Shown: in pieces, positions 8,620 through 16,440 of the stretch
Position numbering within the stretch: position 1 is the stretch's first letter
Layout: the number at the start of each line of letters is the position of its first letter
Translations under genes and position numbers: made by a program
From: Burkholderiaceae bacterium
GTDB lineage: Bacteria > Pseudomonadota > Gammaproteobacteria > Burkholderiales > Burkholderiaceae_E
Assembly: GCA_024235875.1 (NCBI GenBank)
Contig: JACKLP010000004.1
Location: 1-64,000 of the forward strand
Direction of reading: 5' to 3'
DNA: 64,000 nt
Notes under the pieces: model-generated
The model's database searches: none
The model's input: the letters and a program-made list of their open reading frames with translations, nothing else
Told to the model about the DNA's origin: nothing

Positions 8620-8943
8620 ATGCCCCAGGCCACCTACGTCTCGCATTCCGGCGAATCGACCACCTACGAGGTCGCCAACGGCACATCGCTGATGACCGCC
8701 GCCGTCATGGGCGGCCACGATGGCATCGAAGGAATGTGTGGCGGATGCCTCTCGTGTGCGTCCTGCCACGTGTATGTCGACGAGACCTGGCTAGAGAAGC
8801 TCGAGCCACCGCAGGCCGACGAACTCGCCATGCTCGAGATGGTGGCCTCCGAGCGGCGTGCCAACAGTCGCCTGTCCTGCCAGATCCTGATGGCGCCGGC
8901 ACTCGACGGCATCGTGGTCCACACGCCGGCGACGCAGTCCTGA
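8620..8943 (+). CDS. Adrenodoxin-type [2Fe-2S] ferredoxin
   Basis: This 107-residue plant/adrenodoxin-fold ferredoxin has cluster ligands C40-x5-C46-x2-C49-x37-C87, the vertebrate-adrenodoxin/putidaredoxin spacing; C43 is an extra cysteine. Related ferredoxins shuttle electrons from a reductase to P450s or Rieske oxygenases. It lies 31 bp after the ligase gene and is very likely co-transcribed with the Rieske oxygenase at 5743, its probable partner. The ferredoxin reductase must be encoded elsewhere. Confidence 0.9.
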   Translation: MPQATYVSHSGESTTYEVANGTSLMTAAVMGGHDGIEGMCGGCLSCASCHVYVDETWLEKLEPPQADELAMLEMVASERRANSRLSCQILMAPALDGIVVHTPATQS

Positions 8944-9055
8944 GCGCCGGCGGCGGGCCTGCAGTAGTGGCGCCGGGTCGCGGTACACTGCGGCCCATGG
9001 CGCGCCGGTTCATCGTGTTTTCGCGCGCCCGAACCGACAAACGGAGGAGTTCCTC

Positions 9056-10075
9056 ATGAAGCGATTCAGATTCGCGATTGCTGCCATCGCGATGGCGACG
9101 AGCACATCGGCCATCGCCGAGCCGGTCGTACTCAAGTTCCACACCTTCATGGCGCCGCAGTCCAATGTCTGGAAAGACATGCTCGCGCCCTGGATGGACA
9201 AGGTCGAGAAGGCCTCGAACGGCGGCATCAAGTTCGAGCGATACCCGGCGATGCAACTCGGCGGCAAGCCCACCAACCTGTACAAGCAGGTCGAGGACGG
9301 CGTGGCCGACGTGACCTGGGTGCTGCCCGCCTGGGCCGGTGGCCGTTTTCCGCGGGTCGAGGTGTTCGAACTCCCGTTCATGATGACCAATGCCGAGGCG
9401 ACCTCCAAGGCGTACTGGGAATACGTGCAGAAATACGCGCCCGACGAGTTCAAGGGCGTCCACGTCATCGCGTTGCATGTGCACGGCCCCGGCGTCATCC
9501 ACACCAAGGACAAGCAGGTCAATGCGCCCAAGGATCTGCGCGGGCTCAAGGTTCGCGGCCCGACGCGCCAGACCACCAAGCTGCTCGCGTCGCTGGGTGC
9601 CACGCCGGTCGGCATGCCCTTGCCGTCGATTCCCGACGCGCTCTCCAAGGGGGTGATCAGCGGGGCGGTGATTCCCTGGGAGGTGGTGCCTGCGGTGAAG
9701 GTCAACGAGCTCACCAAGTACCACACCGAGTTCGCCCCCGAAGCCGGCGCGCTCTACACGGCCACGTTCATCCTCGCGATGAACAAGAAGAAATACGATT
9801 CGTTGCCGGCCAACCTGAAGAAGGCCATCGACGAGAACTCGGGCATCGAGGCGTCGGGCTGGTTGGGCAAGGTCCAGCAGGGCAACGATGTGAAGGGTCG
9901 GGCGACGGCCGCGGGCGGCAAGATCACCACGCTGAGCGCGGCGCAGGCGGCGCCGTTCAAGAAGGCCTCGGCCCAGATCGACGACGCCTGGGTCAAGGAG
10001 ATGAACGGCAAGGGCTTCAAGGGGCAGGAACTGCTCCAGGAGGCCCGCAACCTGATCAAGAAGTACACGAAGTAA
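9056..10075 (+). CDS. dctP: TRAP transporter substrate-binding protein DctP
   Basis: This 339-residue periplasmic receptor has an N-terminal signal peptide (MKRFRFAIAAIAMATSTSAIA, cleaved before EPVV). The body is typical of the DctP family, including the segment PKDLRGLKVRGPTRQTTKLL that contains the Arg usually contacting a substrate carboxylate, and IPDALSKGVISGAVIPWE. The ATG has GGAGGAG just upstream. It is the third part of the transporter whose permeases lie at 3719-5517 on the other strand. The receptor gene therefore travels with the enzyme operon, linking uptake to the Rieske/ligase chemistry. Ligand unknown. Confidence 0.9.
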   Translation: MKRFRFAIAAIAMATSTSAIAEPVVLKFHTFMAPQSNVWKDMLAPWMDKVEKASNGGIKFERYPAMQLGGKPTNLYKQVEDGVADVTWVLPAWAGGRFPRVEVFELPFMMTNAEATSKAYWEYVQKYAPDEFKGVHVIALHVHGPGVIHTKDKQVNAPKDLRGLKVRGPTRQTTKLLASLGATPVGMPLPSIPDALSKGVISGAVIPWEVVPAVKVNELTKYHTEFAPEAGALYTATFILAMNKKKYDSLPANLKKAIDENSGIEASGWLGKVQQGNDVKGRATAAGGKITTLSAAQAAPFKKASAQIDDAWVKEMNGKGFKGQELLQEARNLIKKYTK

Positions 10076-10080
10076 GCGCT

Positions 10081-10115
10081 GTGGCCGCTCCGCCCGCAAC
10101 GGGTGGGGCGGCCAC
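10081..10115 (+). terminator. Hairpin after dctP (candidate terminator)
   Basis: GTGGCCGCTCCGCCCG and CGGGTGGGGCGGCCAC flank a CAA loop and form a 16-bp stem with only two non-Watson-Crick positions. There is no clear T-run, but the position five bases after the dctP stop and before a convergent gene suits transcript termination. Confidence 0.6.
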
Positions 10116-10123
10116 TGCCGTTC

Positions 10124-10435
10124 CTAGAACGTCTCGTCGCCGTACTGGATGCAGATGATCAGCGTCTGCTCGGCGACACCGGCGCGCCGGCAACGATCCC
10201 GGATTGCCTCGAGGCAGGCATCGACGGCCGACTGCGCAGGTTCCGAGTGTGCGATCGTTTGCGGCGCCAGGGCCGGAATCCGACGTAGCACCCCGTCTGC
10301 ATCGCGCCGCATGCCGCTCCAGCTGATCAGCCGTGAGCGACTGCGCACGAGGTCGTCCAGCCGGCTTCGCAGCCCGTCGAAGTCGACGACCAACTCGTTC
10401 GGTTCGATCTCGAGATCACCCATTCGTATCGGCAT
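10124..10435 (-). CDS. Hypothetical protein
   Basis: This small protein of about 103 residues starts MPIRMGDLEIEPNELVVDFDGL and ends IICIQYGDETF. It is acidic with a regular helical composition (DGLRSRLDDLVRSRSRL, SAVDACLEAIRDRCRR). No family is recognised; there is no signal peptide or membrane segment. The start is uncertain: ATG at 10435 or 10423, or TTG at 10501, none with a strong ribosome site. Codon use looks coding, and it is convergent with dctP. Function unknown. Confidence 0.45.
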   Translation of the reverse strand: MPIRMGDLEIEPNELVVDFDGLRSRLDDLVRSRSRLISWSGMRRDADGVLRRIPALAPQTIAHSEPAQSAVDACLEAIRDRCRRAGVAEQTLIICIQYGDETF

Positions 10436-10947
10436 CCATGTCGGGTCGGCTGCCCGAGCGCTTGGCCGACCACCATATTTCGGTTGAGCCCGATGACGCA
10501 ATCGTCATGGCGGGCTAGCCGGATTCCGCTAGCCTGAACGGGCATGATCGCGAACCGGCGCCCGAGCACGCATGGCACCGTCCCTCCGGTCGGCGAATCG
10601 AACGTGCCTCGAGGGGTTCCGTGACGCCAATCCGGGTGTTCGGCTCGCTCGGCCGGGCTCGCCGAACAAGGCTAGACGATTCGGCGCGGCCCGCAGTCCT
10701 ACCGGGCCATTGTCAGCAAGGCCCCGGACGTTACAATTCGTAAAAAACCAAACCCGTTGGTGCCCGCACCACACTCAGGAGCAGGTAGACCTTCGAGGCG
10801 GGGACCGATGCTTCGAACGCGCTGCCTGGCCGTGCGGGAGCCGACGCAACCAGGAGTTGTCGTACTGCTTCGCCGGTCGATGGGCCCGGTCAGGGGCGGC
10901 CAAGGGGTCGCCGCCGGGGATCGACGACGCACCAGACGGAGGGGACC
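10436..10947. other. Intergenic region upstream of the two-component pair
   Basis: No convincing gene is seen in this 512-bp stretch. It contains the candidate promoter at 10710-10737, followed by a roughly 200-nt untranslated leader before the response regulator. It also holds the upstream region of the small minus-strand gene. Confidence 0.45.
10710..10737 (+). promoter_or_regulatory. Candidate sigma-70 promoter for the response regulator/kinase operon
   Basis: TTGTCA (10710-10715), a 16-bp spacer and TACAAT (10732-10737) match the consensus in 5 and 5 of 6 positions. The sequence right after is locally A-rich. It lies about 210 bp before the regulator ATG. Confidence 0.5.
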
Positions 10948-11631
10948 ATGACGCGAACGACAGTCGCAGTCGTGGAAGACGATCCGCAGACGCTCGACAG
11001 GCTCTGCGCGAGCGTCGAAGCAGATGGGGAATTCGAGTTGATCGGGCGCGCTGCGACGCTCGTCGACGGACAGCGGCTTCTCGATCGGGAAGTGCCCGAC
11101 ATCCTGTTGACCGATCTCGGGCTGCCTGACGGCTCGGGGCTTGCGCTGATCTCGGCGGCACGCCAGCGGCGTCCGCACGCAGACGTGATGGTGGTGACCA
11201 AGTTCGGCGACGAGCGCAACGTGATGGCCGCCATCGAGGCGGGCGCCACCGGCTACCTGCTCAAGGACGCATCGCCCGCATCGATCGGCGCGTCGCTACG
11301 GCAGATCGTCGGGGGCGGCTCGCCCATCAGTCCCGGAATCGCGCGCCATGTGCTGCGTCGTTTCTCGGCGCCACCCGAGTCGACCGAGCCGGCACCATTG
11401 CCCAATGACGCGGATGCCGCCGTCAAACTGACCCCGAAGGAACTCGACGTGCTGCGCCAGGTCGCCAAGGGGTATGCATACGGGGAGATCGCCGAGGCCT
11501 TCGGCGTGTCGATCCATACCATCACCACGCACATCAAGAGCATCTACCGGAAGCTGTCGGTACGCTCCCGCGGCGAGGCGGTGTTCGAGGCCGTGCAACT
11601 CGGCTTGATCCGCGTCGACCGGCGTGCCTAG
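10948..11631 (+). CDS. LuxR/NarL-family response regulator
   Basis: This 227-residue two-domain regulator has an N-terminal receiver with the acidic pocket E10-D11-D12 and phospho-acceptor D56 (LLTDLGLPDGSG). It is followed by a C-terminal LuxR-type helix-turn-helix (LTPKELDVLRQVAKGYAYGEIAEAFGVSIHTITTHIKSIYRKL). Phosphorylation by the kinase encoded immediately downstream should switch DNA binding. A GGAGGGG ribosome site precedes the ATG. The next gene starts 23 bp after (or overlaps, if its GTG is used), so the pair is an operon. Target genes are unknown. Confidence 0.92.
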   Translation: MTRTTVAVVEDDPQTLDRLCASVEADGEFELIGRAATLVDGQRLLDREVPDILLTDLGLPDGSGLALISAARQRRPHADVMVVTKFGDERNVMAAIEAGATGYLLKDASPASIGASLRQIVGGGSPISPGIARHVLRRFSAPPESTEPAPLPNDADAAVKLTPKELDVLRQVAKGYAYGEIAEAFGVSIHTITTHIKSIYRKLSVRSRGEAVFEAVQLGLIRVDRRA

Positions 11632-11653
11632 GGGCGTCCGGGCGGTGGCTACG

Positions 11654-13543
11654 ATGCGACTCGCTCCAATCGGCTTCATTGCCCGGGCACTGCTCCTGCT
11701 CGGCATGCCGCTGCTGGCGATCGCGCTGATGTCCCGGATCCTCGCGCTGGACCCCGGCGAGGCGGCGATCAGGATCGACGACGCCAAGCTCATCGTGGGC
11801 AACCTCGAGGAGGCGTCGATGAAAGCCGGCGGCGAGGTGCGCACCTTGCCCCACGACTGGCGCGGTGACATCGATGCCAGGGCCGCCTGGTACCACTTCG
11901 ATCTGCCGCTGCGGGTGGCCCCCGATCGGCTCTGGGCGATCTGGCTGCCGCGCGTGTCCATGAATGCGGCGGTCTACCTCAATGGCGAGCTCATCGGGCA
12001 GGCGGGCCGAATGCGCTCCCCTGTCACACGCGATCGCTATCGACCGCGCTACTTCCTGCTTCCCAACGGGGTGCTGGGGCCGGGGCAGAACCACTTTGCG
12101 ATCCAGGTCGTATCCGAGCCCGGTGGCAACGGCTTCCTTCGCGAGATCTATCTGGGCCCGGCCCACGAGATCGAGCCGTTCGCGCGCGCGCATGCACTGC
12201 TCTCGGTGACCGCGGTCCAGGCGATCGTCGCCGCGCTGTTTCTTACCGCGGCCCTGATGGCCCTGCTGTGGCTGTTCAGGCGCCAGGATGCCCTGTTCGG
12301 CTCCTACGCCGCGATGTTGTTCACCTGGGCCGTGCATGATCTCTACTACGTCGTCGACAGCCCGCACGTTCCGGTGGTCCTGCTCGACTGGCTCTGGCAT
12401 GCGTCGCTTTGCTGGTTCGTGGTGTCGGTCTGCCTGTTCGTGTTGCGCTTCGTCGGCGAGCGCCGCCCGGTGGCCGAGCGCGTCGTGTTGTTCGGTACGG
12501 TCGTGCATGCGCTGATGCTCGCGGCGGTGGCGGCGTTCGCGCCCTCGAGCTTCTACGGGTCGGTGGCGCCCGCCAGCGACACGGTGGCCCTGGCGCTGAG
12601 CGTGTGGCCGTTCTGGCGGATGCTCAAGCGCTACTTCCTCGACGGTGCACCCAGCTCGGGTGCCTTGCTCACGGCCGGTGCGACCACCTGGTTCTTCGCG
12701 TTTCACGACTGGATGGTGGTCACCGGCGTGCTGGATGCCCGGACCGGCTACCTGCTGCCGTACTCGGCGGTCGGCGTGATGATCGTGTTCGGCACGATCC
12801 TCGTGCGTCGGTTCGGCATTGCGCTCGCCGACCTGGAGACGCTCAACAGAGAGCTCGAGCTGCGCGTCAGTGCCAAGGAACGCGAGATTCGTCGGGGCTA
12901 CGAACTGATGCGCGGGCTCGAGCGTTCGCGTGCGATCGCGGCCGAGCGCGAGCGCCTGATGCGCGACATGCACGACGGAATCGGCGGCACGCTGATCACG
13001 GCGCTGGCGATGGTCGAGTCGGAGCACTTCACCTCGAGAGGCGTGGCCGACGCCTTGCGTGCATCGATCGAGGACCTGCGACTGATGATCGACTCCTTCG
13101 AGCCGGTCGAGGGAGATCTGGCCTGCGTCCTCGGGATGCTCCGATCCCGGATGGAACCCCGCTTGAGCGCGATCGGCCTGCGCCTGGAGTGGGCCGTCGG
13201 TGACCTGCCCGCGCTTGCGGACTTCGGGCCCCAGAAGGTGCTCCACGTGATGCGGATCCTCCAGGAGGCGGTGAACAACGTGATCAAGCATGCGGACGCC
13301 ACCATGATTCGCGTCGAGACCGGGATCGACGCGCGTACCGGTGCGCACTGGGTCGCGGTCTCCGACGACGGGGTTGGCCCGGGCGACGCGAACCTGGCCG
13401 GCAACGCCGGTCCCGGCGTGATGGTCTCGCCCAGCCGGGGACTGACGAACATGCGGCGTCGGGCAACCGAGATCGGCGGCGAGGTCTCGGTCCTCGAGCG
13501 TCCCGGCGGCGGGACGTCGGTCCTGCTTCGACTCCGGGCCTGA
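11654..13543 (+). CDS. 7TM sensor histidine kinase (7TMR-DISM-like, NarX/DesK class catalytic part)
   Basis: This 629-residue membrane kinase has an N-terminal membrane anchor, an extracytoplasmic beta-rich domain (around residues 45-180, with LPHDWRGD and WYHFDLPLRV, like 7TMR-DISM extracellular domains), then seven hydrophobic segments (about 190-400). A coiled-coil linker leads to a HisKA_3 dimerisation motif RLMRDMHDGIGG with the phosphorylated His at about 440. The HATPase domain shows EAVNNVIKHA (N-box), VSDDGVGPG and GLTNMRRRATEIGG. It should autophosphorylate and phosphorylate the upstream regulator. I used the ATG at 11654; a GTG at 11624 overlapping the regulator stop is possible. 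The ligand, perhaps a carbohydrate or nucleotide as for other DISM proteins, is not determinable. Confidence 0.9.
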   Translation: MRLAPIGFIARALLLLGMPLLAIALMSRILALDPGEAAIRIDDAKLIVGNLEEASMKAGGEVRTLPHDWRGDIDARAAWYHFDLPLRVAPDRLWAIWLPRVSMNAAVYLNGELIGQAGRMRSPVTRDRYRPRYFLLPNGVLGPGQNHFAIQVVSEPGGNGFLREIYLGPAHEIEPFARAHALLSVTAVQAIVAALFLTAALMALLWLFRRQDALFGSYAAMLFTWAVHDLYYVVDSPHVPVVLLDWLWHASLCWFVVSVCLFVLRFVGERRPVAERVVLFGTVVHALMLAAVAAFAPSSFYGSVAPASDTVALALSVWPFWRMLKRYFLDGAPSSGALLTAGATTWFFAFHDWMVVTGVLDARTGYLLPYSAVGVMIVFGTILVRRFGIALADLETLNRELELRVSAKEREIRRGYELMRGLERSRAIAAERERLMRDMHDGIGGTLITALAMVESEHFTSRGVADALRASIEDLRLMIDSFEPVEGDLACVLGMLRSRMEPRLSAIGLRLEWAVGDLPALADFGPQKVLHVMRILQEAVNNVIKHADATMIRVETGIDARTGAHWVAVSDDGVGPGDANLAGNAGPGVMVSPSRGLTNMRRRATEIGGEVSVLERPGGGTSVLLRLRA

Positions 13544-13699
13544 TCGAGCCCGTGCCGTCTTCGTGACTGGGCAAACGGCCGCCGCGATCCCCCGTTCACG
13601 GTATGGCAGGACCTCTTGGGCGGCTCTAGACTAGTTTCACGCTCGTATCACGGCGGCGGGGTCGATCGAGAGTCATCGGTCGGGCCGGTCCGCGTACCG

Positions 13700-14290
13700 A
13701 TGAACGGAAACCGCACTGGCTGGCGCATGACCCAATGGTGGCCACATCCTGACCGAGCGCATTGCCGCTGGGCGGCGATCGCTGCGGCCCATCGAGTGCT
13801 CTGGCGATCCTGGAGGCGGCTCGCCAGCGTTACATGCCTGGGGCTGCTCGGTGCCTCGATCGCGTTGCCGGCCGTGGCGGCCATCCTCGGGCCCGGCGCC
13901 CTGGGCGACGGACCGGCGGGCGAGCGCGGCAATGCCGGTCGCCTGCCGACCTTTGCCAAGGCGGCCGCGCAGCGGGCGCCGGTCTACGAGACTCGAATCC
14001 TGCGCGAGGTTCGATCGACCCTGCGCGTTGGCGACAAGGGACGTTTCTCGCTGGATGTATCGCGACCGCGACCGGCATGTGGCGCGCCGGGACTGGTCTA
14101 CGATCGCGCCCGGATCGTCTACCGGATGCGCCGGTTCTCCGAGGCGCAGATCGTCGCAGCCCCCCGACCCGGGTGCAGCCGATGTGGTCCGCTCGAGGTC
14201 GCGTGGTACGTGGAACCGACCGGCCGGATCGACTTCGCCCTCGAAGTTCGTTGGCGCCGGATAAACGGGGTCTGCGGCACGGCGCGTTGA
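13700..14290 (+). CDS. Hypothetical secreted protein with conserved-looking cysteines
   Basis: This protein of about 196 residues starts MNGNRTGWRMTQWW. A basic segment followed by a hydrophobic stretch (SWRRLASVTCLGLLGASIALPAVAA) looks like a signal peptide or anchor, though it lies unusually far from the N-terminus, so the true start may be downstream at 13730 or later. The mature part has four cysteines (PAC, GCSRC, GVC) that could form disulfides, and alternating hydrophobic patterns suggesting beta structure. No family recognised. It follows the kinase gene by 156 bp with the same orientation. Confidence 0.5.
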   Translation: MNGNRTGWRMTQWWPHPDRAHCRWAAIAAAHRVLWRSWRRLASVTCLGLLGASIALPAVAAILGPGALGDGPAGERGNAGRLPTFAKAAAQRAPVYETRILREVRSTLRVGDKGRFSLDVSRPRPACGAPGLVYDRARIVYRMRRFSEAQIVAAPRPGCSRCGPLEVAWYVEPTGRIDFALEVRWRRINGVCGTAR

Positions 14291-14390
14291 TCGGCTGGTG
14301 CTCCAGCCGCCTGCAAGCGACTATGATCGACGATTGCCCCAGCGGTAGCGAGCCGTCGCTGCGTGCTCGCGGTGCCCGGAGTCCACTGTC

Positions 14391-15266
14391 TTGCCGATCG
14401 AAGCCCTTGCGATGGTCTTGTGCGCCGCGCTGATTCACGCCAGCTGGAATTTCTGGATGAAGAAGGCGGCGGCGCCACCGGTGCCGTTCACCTTCGCGGT
14501 CTCGCTGACCATGGTCGTCGGCTACGCGCCGCTCGCGCTCGTCCTCTATCACGACCAGATCGGGCACATCGCCGCGTCCGGCTGGACGGTCATCGCCGCG
14601 AGCGCCGTCTTGCATGTGGTCTATTTCCTCGTATTGCAGCGCGGCTACGCGCGGGCGGACCTGAGCATCGTGTATCCGGTCGCGCGGGGCGTCGGTCCGC
14701 TGCTATCGGCGCTCGTCGCAATGGCCTGGCTCGGTGAGACACCGAGCCTTGCGTCCGTGGTCGGCCTGCTGCTGATCGTGGCCGGTACCTTCACGATCGC
14801 GGGTGGCTGGAGCCTGGTTACCCGTCGCGATGCGTCCGCGCGCACCTTGACGGGGGTCGGCTGGGGCGCGGCGACCGGCCTGTGCATCGCGTCGTACACG
14901 GTCAACGACGGCTACGCGGTCAGGCTGCTCGGCATTGCGCCGATCCTGTTCGACTGGCTCAGCTTCTTGCTGCGAACGGCGCTCGTCGCGCCGATGGCGT
15001 GGCGCGAACGCGCGCAGATCATGCCGATGATGAAGCGCAGCGGACGTTATGTGATCGCGATCGGAATGATCTCGCCGGTCGCCTACATCCTGGTGCTGAC
15101 CGCGATGAAATCCGCGCCGATCAGTCATGTCGCACCGGCACGCGAGGTCTCGATGCTGTTCGCCGCATTTCTGGGCGCCCGCATGCTGGGCGAAGGCGAA
15201 TTGGCGCGCCGGCTACTGGGCGCTGCGCTGATCGCTGGCGGCGTGGTCGGCCTGACCCTGGCCTGA
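14391..15266 (+). CDS. EamA/DMT-superfamily transporter
   Basis: This 291-residue protein has ten predicted membrane helices arranged as two EamA repeats, including LIHASWNFWMKKAA near the start and YPVARGVGPLLSALVAMAWLGE ending the first repeat. EamA proteins are drug/metabolite exporters or importers of small solutes. The first in-frame start is a TTG at 14391 (MPIEALAMVLCAALIHASWN), which fits the family N-terminus; ATG at 14412 is an alternative that would trim the first helix. It stands alone between a hypothetical gene and a convergent chelatase gene, so its substrate cannot be inferred. Confidence 0.85.
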   Translation: MPIEALAMVLCAALIHASWNFWMKKAAAPPVPFTFAVSLTMVVGYAPLALVLYHDQIGHIAASGWTVIAASAVLHVVYFLVLQRGYARADLSIVYPVARGVGPLLSALVAMAWLGETPSLASVVGLLLIVAGTFTIAGGWSLVTRRDASARTLTGVGWGAATGLCIASYTVNDGYAVRLLGIAPILFDWLSFLLRTALVAPMAWRERAQIMPMMKRSGRYVIAIGMISPVAYILVLTAMKSAPISHVAPAREVSMLFAAFLGARMLGEGELARRLLGAALIAGGVVGLTLA

Positions 15267-15283
15267 ACCGCGACCTGGCTCGC

Positions 15284-15688
15284 TCAGCTGGGTTCGGAGT
15301 CGCGACGCGTGCTGCCGGATAGCCCGACGGCGCGCTCGACGATCGCATGCCGGATCTGGTCGTCTTCGGTGAGCGACTCGATCGCGTCGAAACCGACCTC
15401 CGGCCAGCGTACCCGGGCTGCATCGAGCATGGCCGGCAGGTCGACTCGAGTGTGCGATCCAGGCGCCAGAAACAGCGGTACGACGGTCACCTTCCGGGCG
15501 CCCTGCGAGACCATGGCCTCGATCGTTTCGGGCAGGCCCGGTGTCATCAGTTCGAGGAAGGACAGCGCCGCGGGCGTGTCCGGGCACCGGCGCTGGAACT
15601 CGGCCAGCAGACGATCGAAAGGCTCGCGCCACTGTGGCTTGCGCGATCCGTGGCAGAAGAAGACGATGGCTCGCCGCGCCTGCGTCAT
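15284..15688 (-). CDS. cbiX: Sirohydrochlorin cobalto/ferrochelatase-like protein (CbiX short form)
   Basis: This 134-residue protein starts MTQARRAIVFFCHGSRKP, with the CbiX N-terminal HGSR motif, and carries LELMTPGLPETIEAM and VTVVPLFLAPGSHTRVDLP. The latter includes the metal-binding His that follows the GxH motif. Short CbiX proteins form dimers and insert Co2+ or Fe2+ into sirohydrochlorin in cobalamin or siroheme synthesis. No other tetrapyrrole gene is adjacent, although cobalamin-dependent MetH lies 2 kb away. It is downstream of the PilZ gene on the same strand by 16 bp, so it is probably co-transcribed. Confidence 0.85.
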   Translation of the reverse strand: MTQARRAIVFFCHGSRKPQWREPFDRLLAEFQRRCPDTPAALSFLELMTPGLPETIEAMVSQGARKVTVVPLFLAPGSHTRVDLPAMLDAARVRWPEVGFDAIESLTEDDQIRHAIVERAVGLSGSTRRDSEPS

Positions 15689-15704
15689 GGGCAAGGAATG
15701 CGGG

Positions 15705-16436
15705 TCACGCCAGGTTCTCCTGGCCTTCGATGAGTTGGCGCAGGATGAAGTTCTGAAGGCACAGCGAGTCGCCGTCCGAGAGCGGGCCGAATCTCGCGCC
15801 GCATACCTGGCCCGGCGTGCTGCCGGCATCGGGGCCCCCCGGACGCACGGCCAGCGCTTCGGCACCGACCGCGACCAGATGGTCGCGGTCGTCGACCCCG
15901 ACCTTGAGGGTGAAGCGCAGTTCGAAACGATCGCCATCGGCCAGCGCCTTGGCCTGCGGATCGAGCAGGATGCCGGCGCCGTGAATACTGATGTCGACGA
16001 TACGCGCCATGTCGATGCGGTCGTTCGCGCGCAGCACTTCGGCGGCAATGTCGGCACGCACGCGCGGCGCGTTTCGCACGGGCGTGGAGCGGATGTCGGT
16101 CGGAAAGCTCAGGTGCAGGTAGAAGTTCGGGAACAGCTGAAGGACCCGACAGCGGAAGTCGTAGAGGTGCACGCCCGAGAACAGGCGGATGCGGACCGTC
16201 TCGCCCTCGGACAGCTCGACAGGGATGCGATGATGGGTCGGGATGCGAACGATCAGGTATTCATCGATCGCATAGCCGACCACGCTGGTGAAGAAGGCCC
16301 GCTCGCGCCCCTCCCGATCGAGCACCATCTGCAGGCGGGTGCCGACCTGCAGGCGCAACTCGTCGAATCCGACCTTTTCGATCCGGAGGTCCTGTCCGGC
16401 CGGCTGTTGTGCCCGGCCGGCATCTGGCGGATTCAT
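15705..16436 (-). CDS. PilZ-domain, YcgR-like flagellar brake protein
   Basis: This 243-residue protein has two domains. Residues ~15-110 resemble the YcgR N-domain (GTRLQMVLDREGRERAFFTSVVGYAIDEYLIVRIP). The C-terminal PilZ domain contains an Arg-rich loop (RNAPRVRAD) and DISIHGAGI, which correspond to the RxxxR and D-x-S-x-x-G c-di-GMP-binding signatures. YcgR slows the flagellar motor when c-di-GMP rises. No flagellar genes are nearby; a diguanylate cyclase lies far off at 55312. The ATG at 16436 is five bases after the FAH-family stop, indicating an operon. The family call is firm and the motor role is inferred. Confidence 0.82.
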   Translation of the reverse strand: MNPPDAGRAQQPAGQDLRIEKVGFDELRLQVGTRLQMVLDREGRERAFFTSVVGYAIDEYLIVRIPTHHRIPVELSEGETVRIRLFSGVHLYDFRCRVLQLFPNFYLHLSFPTDIRSTPVRNAPRVRADIAAEVLRANDRIDMARIVDISIHGAGILLDPQAKALADGDRFELRFTLKVGVDDRDHLVAVGAEALAVRPGGPDAGSTPGQVCGARFGPLSDGDSLCLQNFILRQLIEGQENLA

Positions 16437-16440
16437 CGGG

